From contig CM017571.1 in NCBI GenBank assembly GCA_007844125.1, positions 26,474,954 through 26,538,953 of the forward strand: a stretch of 64,000 nt of DNA. The letters run 5' to 3'. Within the stretch, counting starts at the first letter, position 1, and each line of letters starts with the position of its first letter. This DNA comes from Sinonovacula constricta (Eukaryota; Mollusca; Bivalvia; Cardiida; Solecurtidae). The notes beneath the pieces are model-generated. The model did not search any database. It was not told where the DNA came from and saw only the letters and a program-made list of their open reading frames with translations. The position numbers and the translations under genes are program-made. Shown here piece by piece: positions 34,661 to 44,997 of this stretch.

Positions 34661-35025
34661 ATGGAGGCTACAGTTCAGTCCATCGAACATGCGCAAAAGT
34701 GTAACACCAATGAAAATTTAGGGAATAAATTGCAAGAGCACAATTTACCTGAACATCTGCAATTTATGGTCAATTCACTTCCTAAGTCTCTTTCTCATAA
34801 AGAAAAAAATCATGTTAAGGAAATATTATTTTCTTTTAGAAATACCTTCACTGGCCCGGATGAAAATGTAGGTTTATGCAGTGTGGGTGAACATTACATC
34901 CATAGCCTACCACAACAAATAAGCCCATTTGGGTCCCACCACCCAGAATACTGATGTTCCAACGTTATCGAGTTTATGCTAAAGTTGATAAAATGTTAGA
35001 GCAAAAACTGATAGAACCCTCTGAT
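34661..35025 (+). pseudogene. N-terminal reverse-transcriptase region, core missing
   Basis: L-P-K-S-L-S-H-K-E-K-N and F-R-N-T-F-T-G-P-D-E are typical of the pre-RT linker. After a stop and frame change, F-Q-R-Y-R-V-Y and L-E-Q-K-L-I-E-P-S-D mark the beginning of the RT fingers. The sequence then enters the G tract, and the catalytic YxDD region is not found. Confidence 0.7.
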
Positions 35026-35049
35026 GGGGGGGGGGGGGGGGGGGGGGGG
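35026..35049 (+). repeat. 24-bp G homopolymer
   Basis: An uninterrupted G run sits inside the RT region at the point where coding similarity jumps. It may mark a deletion junction or an assembly defect. Confidence 0.9.
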
Positions 35050-35106
35050 TGTGACTTTTACGGAATCATTACAAAACCTTGAACGCGTTTTCAAGAAAAA
35101 ATACAA

Positions 35107-35925
35107 GAGGCACACATTTGCCTAAAACCAGAAATGTAAATTTTTTTAAACGTCAGTTGTATACCTTGGGCAATTAGTATCTCAGGAAGGAGTTGATTGA
35201 AAGATTGAAGCAAATTCAACACAGACAGTGCCCTCTGACAAAACGAAATGTAAAAAGTTTCCTTGGAATTACGGGATATTTTATATACCCGAGGCATTAT
35301 CTCTATTCTGAATGTGCAGTTTGTAGAAGGGATGAAAAACAATGGGAATATTTTGATTCTGCAAGTTCCATACATGAACTTTTTTCCCAAGAGGCAATTG
35401 ATTCAAACAAAGTCACCCTGTCCTACAAATTGCATGGAGTAATTTAGACATGCATTTCTTCCAAAAACAAACCCCAAGCATAACAGATATTTTGTCTCTG
35501 AAAAAAACAACACAAACATGAAACCGTCACGCATCGCAATCAAAGGCCAAAATGAAGAATTTAAACTGTTATTGGCTGAATGGGAGTCATTAGAGATCAA
35601 AGAGAGATTACTCTATCGAGTAATGGGAACTGATTTGGGAAGATAGTATCAGTTAGTTGCCCGATTGTAATAGATCAGAAATTTTCCGTCAATTACATAA
35701 AGGTAAAATTGCTAGTCACCAAGGCAGAGATTGCACAATAAGTTTGATTAAATGTAGAGTCTTTTGGTCTGGGATGACTAGGGATATAGAACGATGGATT
35801 AAGGCCCATGATTTATATGCCATGTGGTAAAATGGGTCCAGAGAAAGGAAAGTCAGCATTACAACAGGTAAACGCCTCAACACCAATGTCCGTAGTCGAT
35901 GTGGGTATTTTTGGGCCACTTCCAA
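35107..35925 (+). repeat. Gypsy pol segment, left copy of an 819-bp direct duplication
   Basis: It begins GAGGCACACATTTGCC and ends GGGCCACTTCCAA. It has the same length as 36434-37252, and I see only one substitution (near 35308, T versus C). It contains the end of RT, a remnant of RNase H and the integrase HHCC zinc-binding region (L-H-K-G-K-I-A-S-H-Q-G). Confidence 0.93.
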
Positions 35926-36435
35926 TGATGTCATTTTGAAAGTGTTATTTATCTTTGAAAACAAAGATAGGACCCACTAAATTTCAATGCACAGTCAAGT
36001 AAATAAATACTGCTTGTGACTGAGACACGATGACTTCACTAACGATGTTGTATGCAATTTGCATAATGTTGCATCATTGTAACATTTAATAAGTGGGTTT
36101 TTTCCATTGTGTAGATAACCTACATTACAGTTAAGGGACTCACTTGTTGACCACGATTGGTGAAAGGGATTTCCCAGGCTTATGTTGATGACCTTTACCT
36201 AGTTTGCCAATCATAGCATTTGAACAGGTGCCCTGCTTAATATAGATTGCAGGCAGGTATTTCTTCTGGAAAATTGTAGCTAGCGGTCAGTGAACAATTA
36301 GAATAAGATTTTGGACAAATCACAACTTTGATCTGCTAATTAGTTATAGGGGGTGGGATAAAAGTGGAACGCTCATAAGCTAATGGCCTTGACATATTCA
36401 ATTGCATTAATTAAGTCAAATTCTACCTATGCTGA
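35924..36435. repeat. Dispersed repeat R, copy 2, between the two pol copies
   Basis: It is homologous to 21082-21597. It starts and ends exactly at the boundaries of the 819-bp duplication, sharing two bases at each junction (AA on the left, GA on the right). Confidence 0.92.
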
Positions 36436-37252
36436 GGCACACATTTGCCTAAAACCAGAAATGTAAATTTTTTTAAACGTCAGTTGTATACCTTGGGCAA
36501 TTAGTATCTCAGGAAGGAGTTGATTGAAAGATTGAAGCAAATTCAACACAGACAGTGCCCTCTGACAAAACGAAATGTAAAAAGTTTCCTTGGAATTACG
36601 GGATATTTTATATACCCGAGGCATTATCTCTATCCTGAATGTGCAGTTTGTAGAAGGGATGAAAAACAATGGGAATATTTTGATTCTGCAAGTTCCATAC
36701 ATGAACTTTTTTCCCAAGAGGCAATTGATTCAAACAAAGTCACCCTGTCCTACAAATTGCATGGAGTAATTTAGACATGCATTTCTTCCAAAAACAAACC
36801 CCAAGCATAACAGATATTTTGTCTCTGAAAAAAACAACACAAACATGAAACCGTCACGCATCGCAATCAAAGGCCAAAATGAAGAATTTAAACTGTTATT
36901 GGCTGAATGGGAGTCATTAGAGATCAAAGAGAGATTACTCTATCGAGTAATGGGAACTGATTTGGGAAGATAGTATCAGTTAGTTGCCCGATTGTAATAG
37001 ATCAGAAATTTTCCGTCAATTACATAAAGGTAAAATTGCTAGTCACCAAGGCAGAGATTGCACAATAAGTTTGATTAAATGTAGAGTCTTTTGGTCTGGG
37101 ATGACTAGGGATATAGAACGATGGATTAAGGCCCATGATTTATATGCCATGTGGTAAAATGGGTCCAGAGAAAGGAAAGTCAGCATTACAACAGGTAAAC
37201 GCCTCAACACCAATGTCCGTAGTCGATGTGGGTATTTTTGGGCCACTTCCAA
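36434..37252 (+). repeat. Gypsy pol segment, right copy of the 819-bp duplication
   Basis: This copy continues uninterrupted into the integrase core at 37253, so it is the one in original context on the right side. The left copy is in original context on the left. Confidence 0.93.
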
Positions 37253-38157
37253 TTAGAAACAACAATAATGAATATATTATTATAGTAGGGGACTATTTCT
37301 CAAAATAGAAAGAAGCCTATGCTGTACCTTATCACACTGCAGCTATGGTGGCAGACAAATTAGTGACAGAGTTCTTTCTAAGATTTGTATGCGAAGAAGT
37401 TCATAGTGACCAGGGGCGTGAGTTCGAGTCGAAACTTTTTTCTAAAGTATGTGAGCTATTGGAGATAAGAAAAACAAGCACAATGCCATATAGGCCCCAA
37501 AGTGATGCAGTGGTTGAGCGATTTAACAGCAGTCTTAAGTCACTTTTGTCTTCAGCTGTACAAGAAAACCAACGCACTTGGGATGACCATTTGCCGTATG
37601 TAATGACAGCTTATCATGCCACCGTACACAAAAGTACAAACTGAAGTCAAAATTTGTTGATGTTAAATAGGGAAGTAAGGTTGCCCATAGACATTATGGT
37701 AAGGTATTCTCCAGGAACAGACGAGACAGAATCTCCTGTCCAATATGTAGAATGAGTTAAAAGGGCATCACAACAAGCTTTCAAATACGCAAACGATAAC
37801 CTTAAGTCTGCTGTTTTGCATCAAAAAAGGGGCTATGATCAAGGGTTAAAGCAATGTAGTTATGGAGAAGGGTCATGGGTTTGGAGATGGTATCCCCCTC
37901 AGGCTAACCAAAAGTTAGGATTAGGATGGACAGGCCCTTATCTTGTAATAAACAGGGTATCTTCTGTTAATAGCAGGATTCAGAAGAACCAGTTTTCGCC
38001 TTCAATTACCATTCATGTTAATCATTTAAAACCCTCTGAAGGCAGAAATCAACCAGTTAACGTTTTTTATCAGAACAAGAGAGCGAAAATTAATCCTCAA
38101 ATGACTTACCGTATCTTAATGCAGAAAGAAGTGCATTGGTTCTACCCAGCCTTATAA
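37200..38157 (+). pseudogene. Gypsy integrase: DDE core and C-terminal module, near intact
   Basis: V-V-D-V-G-I-F-G-P-L at about 37215 carries the first catalytic aspartate. V-H-S-D-Q-G-R-E-F at about 37400 carries the second, and V-E-R-F-N-S-S-L-K at about 37515 the glutamate. The downstream piece has G-W-T-G-P-Y-L-V-I and H-V-N-H-L-K-P, the GPY/F-type C-terminal module. Stops at about 37317, 37642 and 37757 break the frame. The end of pol reads R-R-E-R-L-V-K before the stop near 38281. Confidence 0.85.
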
Positions 38158-38283
38158 GCGGAGATGAGGATTATACAAATGAATTGTCTAGTTCTGACAG
38201 AGATGCAGATATTGAACCACTGGTTCTACCCCAGTTCACTCGTAGGGAGCGCTTAGTAAAGGCAATTTATTCCCCAAAGTAGT

Positions 38284-38711
38284 CTAATACAGCTACATGG
38301 ATATATTTATTCTGAACCTGGCCTTCATGCTAACAGAAATTTAAATTATCCTGTAGGATTACCATGCAAACAAGATTTTATTTCTTGAAGGATGTGTGCT
38401 AACCTGTAAAAAAAACCTGTAGGACTTTTTATGCCACATGGCACTTGCAAACAGTAACATTTATTCTAGAAGGATAATGAATTTCACATGTGTTGTTTCT
38501 ACTACTTATGCATAAATACTTGTGTATACCTACATACAAGAACTATAGTTCTTGTAATATTGTTTATTAAATTGTTTTAAACTTTTTATTCTGTCAATAA
38601 TAATTAATATCTACAGACAAGAATCATGTTCTTGTAATTGCTTTTAAATACTGCTTATACAATACTATTACAAATGTTTGTATATGCACACTGTTAGTTC
38701 CAGAAAGATGG
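38284..38711. repeat. Short hairpin-rich stretch
   Basis: It contains a perfect 22-bp palindrome centred on ACTATAGT at 38535-38556 and further imperfect ones (CAAGATTTTATTTCTTG at 38371; ACAAGAATCATGTTCTTG at 38617). The same style of hairpin pair occurs at 41268-41325 beyond the Tigger-like insertion. It may be the 3' non-coding part of the retroelement or of the zinc-finger unit. Confidence 0.5.
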
Positions 38712-39171
38712 ATGATGTCCTTATTTTGGAGGAAGATACCTCAGAGTTTGATGAGGAAAACATTTCACTGGGTAGGAAAGACTGAAAGAGTGACTGGGAC
38801 CTTCAGCTTGTCCAGCTGTGTGCTGTGGAAATTTCACCTTCCAAACTTACAATGGGTTTCGGAAACATTGGACAAAATTTCATTTAAAGAAAAATATTAC
38901 TTTGTTTAAATGTAAACAGTGCCGTAACATTTGTACGTCTAGAGCAAAAGGAAATGCTCCCTTTTCTAGTCACAAAGAGGGTGCACTTGTAGAACCATTT
39001 GTAACTGTTTCCCCGCATTACAAAGATCCGGGTAATGTCCTTCCCCTTAAATGCACCCAAGCCTTAAAAGAGAAGAGGCAGCAGCAACGCCTCTCCTTTT
39101 TAGCGAATAGGGTGACTATTCCAGGGAATAACCCCATAAATCCTGAAGCCATTCTTTCTTGTGAGGAAGTA
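38712..39171 (+). pseudogene. C2H2-like zinc-finger ORF fragment, cut by a DNA transposon
   Basis: A first frame (38709-38784) begins M-D-D-V-L-I-L-E-E-D. A second frame from 38818 reads C-C-G-N-F-T-F, F-R-K-H-W-T-K-F-H, then F-K-C-K-Q-C-R-N and F-S-S-H-K-E: two C2H2-type fingers, followed by P-L-K-C-T-Q-A-L-K-E-K-R. The ORF runs up to the TA at 39170 where the Tigger-like element begins. It is probably a retroelement or zinc-finger gene remnant; the family is not identified. Confidence 0.5.
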
Positions 39172-39403
39172 CCGTATTCACTAGTGTAATAGCTGCACTT
39201 TTTTACCCGATTTTATCGTTAAGGAGTTGGGGTGCGGCCATTCTATAGGTTTCAGAGCCACTAATTGACAAGTTATTCTCACCTGTCCACTGGACCCCAG
39301 AGAAGACGGTGACATGTTGAGAAGGTGCGAAATATCTTATTGACACTTGACATGAGTAGCTCAATCTGCCTTTAAAAACCTACCTACCAACTTTTAACAA
39401 TTA

Positions 39404-39688
39404 GGGATTGGGATTGGGATTAGCCGGCATTTTTGCCGATACTGCGCAGCAAAATTTCTATCATTATAGCACAGGGGCACTTAGGAGGTGCCCAGGGACT
39501 GAACCCGGCCGGTCCATTATACTGACACCGATGAGTCAGGTGTAATGCTGTCACCTTAGCCCCGAGCGTTAGGAGGGAAGCTACTACTACCAACTTTAAA
39601 GTCTTTGGTTTGACCCGGCCGGGGTTCGAACCCACGACCTCCCGATCTGCAAGCCGATGCTCTACCACCTGAGCTATTGCGGCCGGTG
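39404..39688 (-). mobile_element. tRNA-derived SINE, family 1, copy 2 (11-bp TSD)
   Basis: The minus strand has a head AATAGCTCAGGTGGTAGAGC (A box) and GGGTTCGAACCCC (B box), a body with GACTTTAAAGTTGGTAG, and a tail of short ATCCCA repeats at 39404-39420. The duplication TTTAACAATTA is exact (39393-39403, 39689-39699). The intact A and B boxes suggest the youngest of the three family-1 copies. Confidence 0.92.
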
Positions 39689-39784
39689 TTTAACAATTAA
39701 TTTTCACAAATTGTCAAACATAGCGTATCTCTCATATTGTCACTCCGACCTTACCTTCAAATCGTCGAATACCTAAAATTTGTC

Positions 39785-40579
39785 ATGGGTCCTGTCTACA
39801 AGTTGTACACATTAAAGGAAAAGTTAGCCGTAATAGCGTATGCTAAGTCCAAGGAAATAGAGCTGCTCAGCGTGAATTCAGCATTAATGAGAAGAATGTC
39901 CGTAGATGGCGAGATCAGAATGAAGATCTTCTACGTCAGAAGAAGACTAAACGGGCGAACAGGGGCAAACAGGCAGCGTATGCTAAGATTGAAGAATCGC
40001 TTTTTTCAGTTTGTAACTGAACGACGCAGTCAGGGTATAGACGTGTCGACAGCAGAACTCCGCCTAAAGGCTCTCGTCATTTCCAAGAAAGATGCAGGGT
40101 CATCTGGCTTCAAGGCATCGCAGAATTGGGTTTACTCGTTTCTGCGTAGGAACCATCTGTCCATTAGGTGGCAAACACACATAGCACAACGTCATCCAGA
40201 AGAAACTGACCACAAGCTTCTGAAATTCCAACGCTACATCATCAAGCTCCGTACCAGAAACAACTACGATCTTTCGCAGATAGGGAATGCCGACCAGACT
40301 CCTTTGACTTTTGATCTACCCTACGCAACGACCATAAACGATAAAGGAGCAAAGTCAGTGAGCATCATGACCACCAGCAACGAAACGAACAGGTTAACTG
40401 TAATGCTGGCCTGCACAGCTGACGGTGGAAAGCTGCCTCCCTATGTTGTTTTTAAGTGGAAGACAATGCCGAAAGTTACGTGTTCCAGAGGTATTCAGGA
40501 GCAAATTGACAACTTCTTCGACAGCGACGGTGATGACACCGAATTTGAGGGTTTCTCTGAATCCGAGATCAGAAAGTCA
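39785..40579 (+). pseudogene. Tigger/jerky-like transposase with deleted DDE core
   Basis: The ORF (ATG choices 39737 or 39785) starts with V-Y-K-L-Y-T-L-K-E-K-L-A-V-I-A-Y. Between about 39852 and 40003 the open frame is the wrong one: an alternative frame there encodes G-N-R-A-A-Q-R-E-F-S-I-N-E-K-N-V-R-R-W, the expected helix-turn-helix, so two compensating frameshifts are present. After that come a CENP-B-type HTH (S-Q-N-W-V-Y-S-F-L-R-R) and N-A-D-Q-T-P-L-T-F with the first catalytic D. Then K-L-P-P-Y-V-V-F-K-W-K runs straight into an acidic tail (D-S-D-G-D-D-T-E-F-E-G-F). The second and third catalytic residues are missing. Confidence 0.85.
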
Positions 40580-40706
40580 TAGACTTGAGTTACTGTATTG
40601 CTTAACTGCCCTCCTTAGGGCAACAAGGCCCCTCGGGGGCCACAACAAATATTCCAGAAGAAATGAACCTTTCAAATTGTCTAAATACTGTCCCAATCAA
40701 TCCACG

Positions 40707-41072
40707 CCATTACTAAATAAATAGTAATTATAATACGCTAATCAAAATTTTCAATGATTCTCAGTACGTTACTGAACGACCGTCATTGTCTTTATCGATA
40801 TACATAGTATTGACGATATAGCGGGGCCATTATAAATAAATAGTAATTATAATGTACTAATCAATTTTTTTCCAATGATTCTCAGTATGTTACTGAACAA
40901 CCATCATTATCTTTATCGATATACGCGGTACTGACGATAAAGCAGAGCCATTATAAATCAATAGTAATTATAATACGCTAATCATTTTTTTTTCCCAATG
41001 ATTCTCGGTACTTTTCTGAACGACTGTCATTGTCTTTATCGATACACGCGGTATTGATGATATAGCGGAGTC
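40707..41072 (+). repeat. Three tandem ~121-bp units in the 3' part of the Tigger-like element
   Basis: Units start CCATTA..AAATAGTAATTATAAT at 40707, 40827 and 40948 and end with GACGATA..AGCG. They lie between the transposase remnant and the right TIR. Each carries TCTTTATCGATA and CAATGATTCTC. Confidence 0.9.
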
Positions 41073-41156
41073 CGCTGTATAAACTGTGACCATTATATTT
41101 TTTCTTCAAATTTTGCGGTCATTTTGGGGGTGCGGCCATTACATGAGTGAATAGGG

Positions 41157-41507
41157 TGGTGCAAACTGTGAATGGAATTACTGTTGTTTTTAATCAGTGC
41201 ACTACAGAAAGCATACATATTCTAAGTTTATTGAATTTTTAGACAGGAAGTCTCTATACATATATTTGTCTGCAAACAAGAACTTTGTTTCTTGTAGGAT
41301 AGCTAACAGGACTTTGTGTCCTGTAAGACCTCATTATTCAAGAATTTTATCTTGATACTCGTTAACACCATTAATTTAATATGAATTGTTTGATGTTGGG
41401 AAAACTAATTAACAAATAATCTTATACTATGTCAATTTGTTTACTTAAAACATGGTAATAATTATGGCAGTATGCTACAAGTTAATTGTACTAAGATTAT
41501 TTTTATA
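41157..41507. other. Flank with short hairpins
   Basis: It contains AACAAGAACTTTGTTTCTTG and ACAGGACTTTGTGTCCTGT hairpins at 41266-41322, similar to 38369-38430. This supports the idea that 38.3-38.7 and 41.16-41.35 kb were one unit before the Tigger-like insertion. The rest is unassigned. Confidence 0.45.
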
Positions 41508-42251
41508 GAGTAGAAAATCCCTGAACTGGAAGTGTTCCGGACCAGCAAAAAATTTCAGTTTAGAGAAGATTTCGGTTTGCGGAGTGTTTTCTCCTTTGGC
41601 AATAATATTTACTATATATGTATTATATTAAAACGATAGTAATACCGTATTTTTGATATTGTAAATTTTCTTTGTGTTTGTGATATATTTTTCTATTTGA
41701 TATTTTAAAACAAACAAAAACACCCTCAAATATGTAACACTTAATTTAATTACTGCACCTTAACCTATGCAATCAATTTTCCTTTAACTGCAATTAATTA
41801 ACATTAATTGATTGCATGTAAATCTTGAATTTAATTGCTAATTGTCTGCTAATTATCTTCTTCAAATAAATCACCGATAAACAAATAGAGACAAAGGACA
41901 AACGCATTCAATACAAACGTGATTTTCACACCTTGTAAATTATACGGTACACTGTCGCCTGTCAACAAAAGCGCTGTAAAGGTGCGACATCTCCAATTAC
42001 ACATGTATTGTTGACAATACACAAGCTTCCATGATGACATGTGGCTTTCACCTTCTTTTGCGGTTTACGGAAGTAAAATTACATTTAATATGAATGAAAA
42101 TTCTGCCGAAATCGTTCCATTTTGTGGAATTCGGAATTTTCAGTTTTCAGAAGCCTTTTTCTACAAAGAAATGAAAATAGGAACCGCAAAAAATATGTGT
42201 TTTTTTAGAGGATTCCGGATTTCAGATTTGCGTTTTAGGGAGTTTCTACTG
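41508..42251. mobile_element. pogo-like MITE, 744 bp, TA duplication
   Basis: The left end GAGTAGAAAATCCCTGAACT is inverse to the right end AGGGAGTTTCTACTG. TA flanks both sides (41506-41507 and 42252-42253). CAGTAGAAxCTCCCT-type ends are typical of pogo-superfamily MITEs. No transposase; the ORF at 42039-42278 reads through the right end and is not a gene. Confidence 0.82.
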
Positions 42252-42643
42252 TATTTGTATTTTTATTATTTATTGTAAAGAAATAGGGCTAGTCAATCAA
42301 TCAAGTTTTGCATTGTTTTATTGGCCAAGTACTTAAACTCAGACTAATAACTTTGTTAATATATTCTACAAAATAAAATATTGTTTGTGTGTCAAGCAAT
42401 AATGTTTTCTTTCAAATGAGATATTATAAGCCAAAACAATTGAATTGTCCAGAAATAAATATGTGTTTCTACATTTTTCCTGTACTATCTCTAGATGATG
42501 CCTGTTGGGCGTATCACATACACGTGGACACATCACTTTTATAGGTTACTTTAATAGAGGTGTAGTGAATTATTCTCTTCAGTCATTGAATATTTTTTTC
42601 AATGGCACTCTATTTTGTCAATAAATTGTAATTTGTAAACTGG

Positions 42644-42921
42644 GATGGGATGAGATTTGCCGGCATTTTTGCTGATACTGTGCAGCGACATTTCTTTCAT
42701 TATAGCACAGGGGCACTTATGAGGTGCCCAGGGACTGATCCAGCCTGTCCATTATACTGACATCGACGAGTCAGGCGTAATGCTTTCCCATTAGCCCCAA
42801 GTGTTAGGAGGGAAGCCACTACTACCAACTTTAAAGTCTTTGGTTTGACTCGTCCGGGGTTTGAACCCGCGACCTCCCAATCCGCAAGCCGACGCTCTAC
42901 CAATTGAGCTATTACAGCCAG
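42644..42921 (-). mobile_element. tRNA-derived SINE, family 1, copy 3 (12-bp TSD)
   Basis: Same body as 39404-39688, with A box AATAGCTCAATTGGTAGAGC and B box GGGTTCAAACCCC. The duplication TTTGTAAACTGG is exact at 42632-42643 and 42922-42933. The tail is GGGATGGGATGAG on the plus strand (short ATCCC repeats). Confidence 0.92.
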
Positions 42922-43038
42922 TTTGTAAACTGGTATTTATGCTTTGTTATTGCTGATATATTTTTTTATGAATTATATATTGTTATAAGTTTTGTTTTTC
43001 TTTCGATGGGACGTGGAGGAGTGTAGTAGTTTGGCATT

Positions 43039-43238
43039 TATCACAGTGGTGTGGCGTCAGGGGCACAAGACACCACTTCAAAGTTCCGGAAGCATGAGAA
43101 TTCTGAGAGCCACAAGGAAGCTGTCCAACACCACATAACCATCCCCAAACAGACATGTGATATTTGTGAAAATCTCTCATCCGCTCACAGTGATGAACAG
43201 AAGGCGAACAGACTCCAGCTCCTAACTATCCTAAGCAG
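43039..43238 (+). pseudogene. Fragment of a hAT/ZMYM1-like transposase N-terminus
   Basis: The frame contains K-F-R-K-H-E-N-S-E-S-H-K-E-A (the H-x4-H half of a TTF-type zinc finger), then I-T-I-P and E-Q-K-A-N-R-L-Q-L-L-T-I-L. The layout F..H-x-x-S-x-x-H..A is typical of TTF-finger/DUF4371 proteins. It ends exactly where the CAGGG element copy B begins at 43239, so insertion of that element truncated it or used it as a target. Confidence 0.65.
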
Positions 43239-43542
43239 CAGGGTTCGACGTTAACTTGTTTGAGAGCTGGACCAGTGGTCCAGTAACATAGAAAACGTAC
43301 TAGACCTGACCTAAACCAAAATGTAAAACGCATAATACACATACAAGACATACTTAAATCAAATTGTTCAAGTTCAAGCATTGTCTTGCAATAACATACC
43401 AATATAACTAAGTATACAACATTTATGACTAAAAAATTAGTATCAGGGTTTTTTTTAGGAACAGGGGAAGACGCTGGTCTAAAGGGAAAAAATCGCGCAA
43501 AATATACAAAATTGGGGAAAATTCAGTGTATTATATATTTCT

Positions 43543-44232
43543 TTATATTACTTTAACTTTCATTAACAAGTCTAAAAAGTCTTTTAGGGTTACAGTAAGC
43601 CTAAAGAGGCATGTCTCTTTGATTCCTGCAGCTGTTTCCAGCCTTTGGATAACATAGACATGACATCTAACATTGGTGTATTTTTCAGCAGACGCCTTAT
43701 GCCTTTCACTGTTATTGTAAGTTTCAAGTCTCCTTGAAGGATTATCACTAAACACTGCACCACAATCATGAAACGTAGGGCACATTAATGTCATTTCTTG
43801 ATGCAAACAGTTCACACTATTTGCACATGTAGCCTTTTTTTTAGGACGAACTATAATATAGTCAAGTATACAGTGATTCATAAATGTGTTGGTTGAAATG
43901 ACAAGTGTCTGTTTTTGTTTCTTTTGATTTGGAACTTTCAATTACCATTGGGAAGTCAGCAACTGATGCAGTATTGCAAGCCAGCTGTTGCTGTTAAGAA
44001 AATGTGACAACTGTACTACAAGTACATGTTGATGCAGGACGAGATTCTTCGCACAATAAAGATTGTCTACTTCCGCTAGTTTCGGTTTCATTTTTATCAT
44101 ATCTAATTGATTGTCGAGATCTTTCTTACCCTGCTCACTAGAAGACGGTGTCTTAAAAAAACGTATCAATTCGTTTTGAATTTTTGGCATTGTTTTATTT
44201 TGTTGTTGTAATTTTCTCAAATTGTGAGACAT
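43543..44232 (-). pseudogene. N-terminal zinc-finger part of a transposase in the nested element
   Basis: The minus-strand ORF 44232-43942 begins M-S-H-N-L-R-K-L and includes N-E-L-I-R-F-F-K-T-P, a common hAT N-terminal motif. It is followed, without a long gap, by 43941-43543 with M-C-P-T-F-H-D-C..F-S-D-N-P-S-R-R-L-E-T-Y-N-N-S-E-R-H-K-A-S-A: a C..C..H-type finger as in TTF/BED domains. The two ORFs are adjacent in different frames, so a frameshift or splice separates them. No DDE domain. Confidence 0.6.
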
Positions 44233-44340
44233 CGTGAAATCGTTGCGTCAACACACGGTCAAAATGACCTGTGTGAATGCACTCGGTGTATTGTGGGTAA
44301 AGTAGTTCTTCAACATGGCTGTTATGAATACGGAAGTGAT
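44233..44340 (-). promoter_or_regulatory. Putative promoter of the nested element's transposase
   Basis: Immediately upstream of the minus-strand ATG at 44232 lie TATTGTGGGTAAAGTAGT and CAACATGGCTG (YY1-like) in a locally GC-richer patch. This is suggestive only. Confidence 0.3.
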
Positions 44341-44866
44341 TGCTAAAATGAACAAAACAAGTACGAAGAGGTATACAACAGATTATTTTGGCATTTTTTA
44401 TACATTCTAATAGTTAAAATATGTTTCATGCAAACATTTTGAACTAAATTTTGTAAACGGTCCAGACTTTAACCTAGTGACGTCACACACTATGTACAGA
44501 ATGAACATATTACTGTTTAACGAAAGCGAAAGTAGCAAAACTTGCTCATCATATTTTTTTCCATTTATCTATAAATATCAAGACTTTAAAAGTTTCTGGA
44601 CATAGAATAAGGCCTTAGAATATGGTTGTTTAGTCATTTATCTTAATTCAATGAATATTATAATCGAACGTATTTCCTACGCGGAAATATTTTTTATGTA
44701 TGCACAAATCTCAAATTTTGGGTTATGAGTCGTAGTATAGAGATGACTTTAACGCAGTGATGTCACGCGCTATGTATAGAATGTCGTGAAATGTGATGGT
44801 GGCTGGAAATAAACAAACACTCTTCTGGTTTCCGCTATCAAAATCGGTTCCCATTATTACAAATAC

Positions 44867-44997
44867 ATTCGAAACTCCTCGGGTAATTCCATCCTCGGAA
44901 CAATGATTCGTGAATTATCAGAGGTCGATAATAATCGGATAATTCACGAATCATGATGATTGTCCCGATGACAAAATTTACCCGAGGAGATCCAATT
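44867..44997. mobile_element. 131-bp relic of the MULE-like MITE (TIRs only)
   Basis: CTCCTCGGGTAATTCC..CTCGGAACAATGATTCGTG at the left and the inverse GTCCCGATG..TTTACCCGAGGAG at the right reproduce the TIRs of the elements at 5392 and 7746 with the interior gone. Confidence 0.7.

Larger units (their letters stand above)
32750..38283 (+). mobile_element. Gypsy-type LTR retrotransposon remnant (internal region, no LTRs found)
   Basis: Gag-like pieces (32750-33600), an aspartic protease piece (about 34077-34320), the start of RT (34661-35025), post-YLDD RT and RNase H remnants (35080-35640) and integrase (about 35670-37640) with its C-terminal module (37816-38157) occur in canonical Ty3/Gypsy order on the plus strand. 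Stops and frameshifts occur throughout. I found no pair of LTRs; the left flank is the hAT element at 30377-32741. A 24-G tract at 35026-35049 replaces the expected central RT, and an 819-bp internal duplication (35107 and 36434) disrupts the pol end. Confidence 0.85.
39172..41156 (+). mobile_element. pogo/Tigger-like DNA transposon, 1985 bp, internally deleted
   Basis: The left end CCGTATTCACTAGTGTAATA is inverse to the right end TACATGAGTGAATAGGG. TA precedes the left end and a TG (probably mutated TA) follows the right. Subterminal GGGGTGCGGCCATT occurs at 39229 and 41128 in the same orientation, and on the left an inverse GTAATAGCTGCAC counterpart also occurs. It contains a SINE (39404-39688), a transposase remnant (39785-40579) and a triplicated 121-bp unit (40707-41072). 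Confidence 0.85.

Noticed and set aside
35924..36435. Repeat R as a solo LTR of the Gypsy element
   Set aside because: It does not end in CA, has no target duplication, and its other copy at 21082 has no LTR context.
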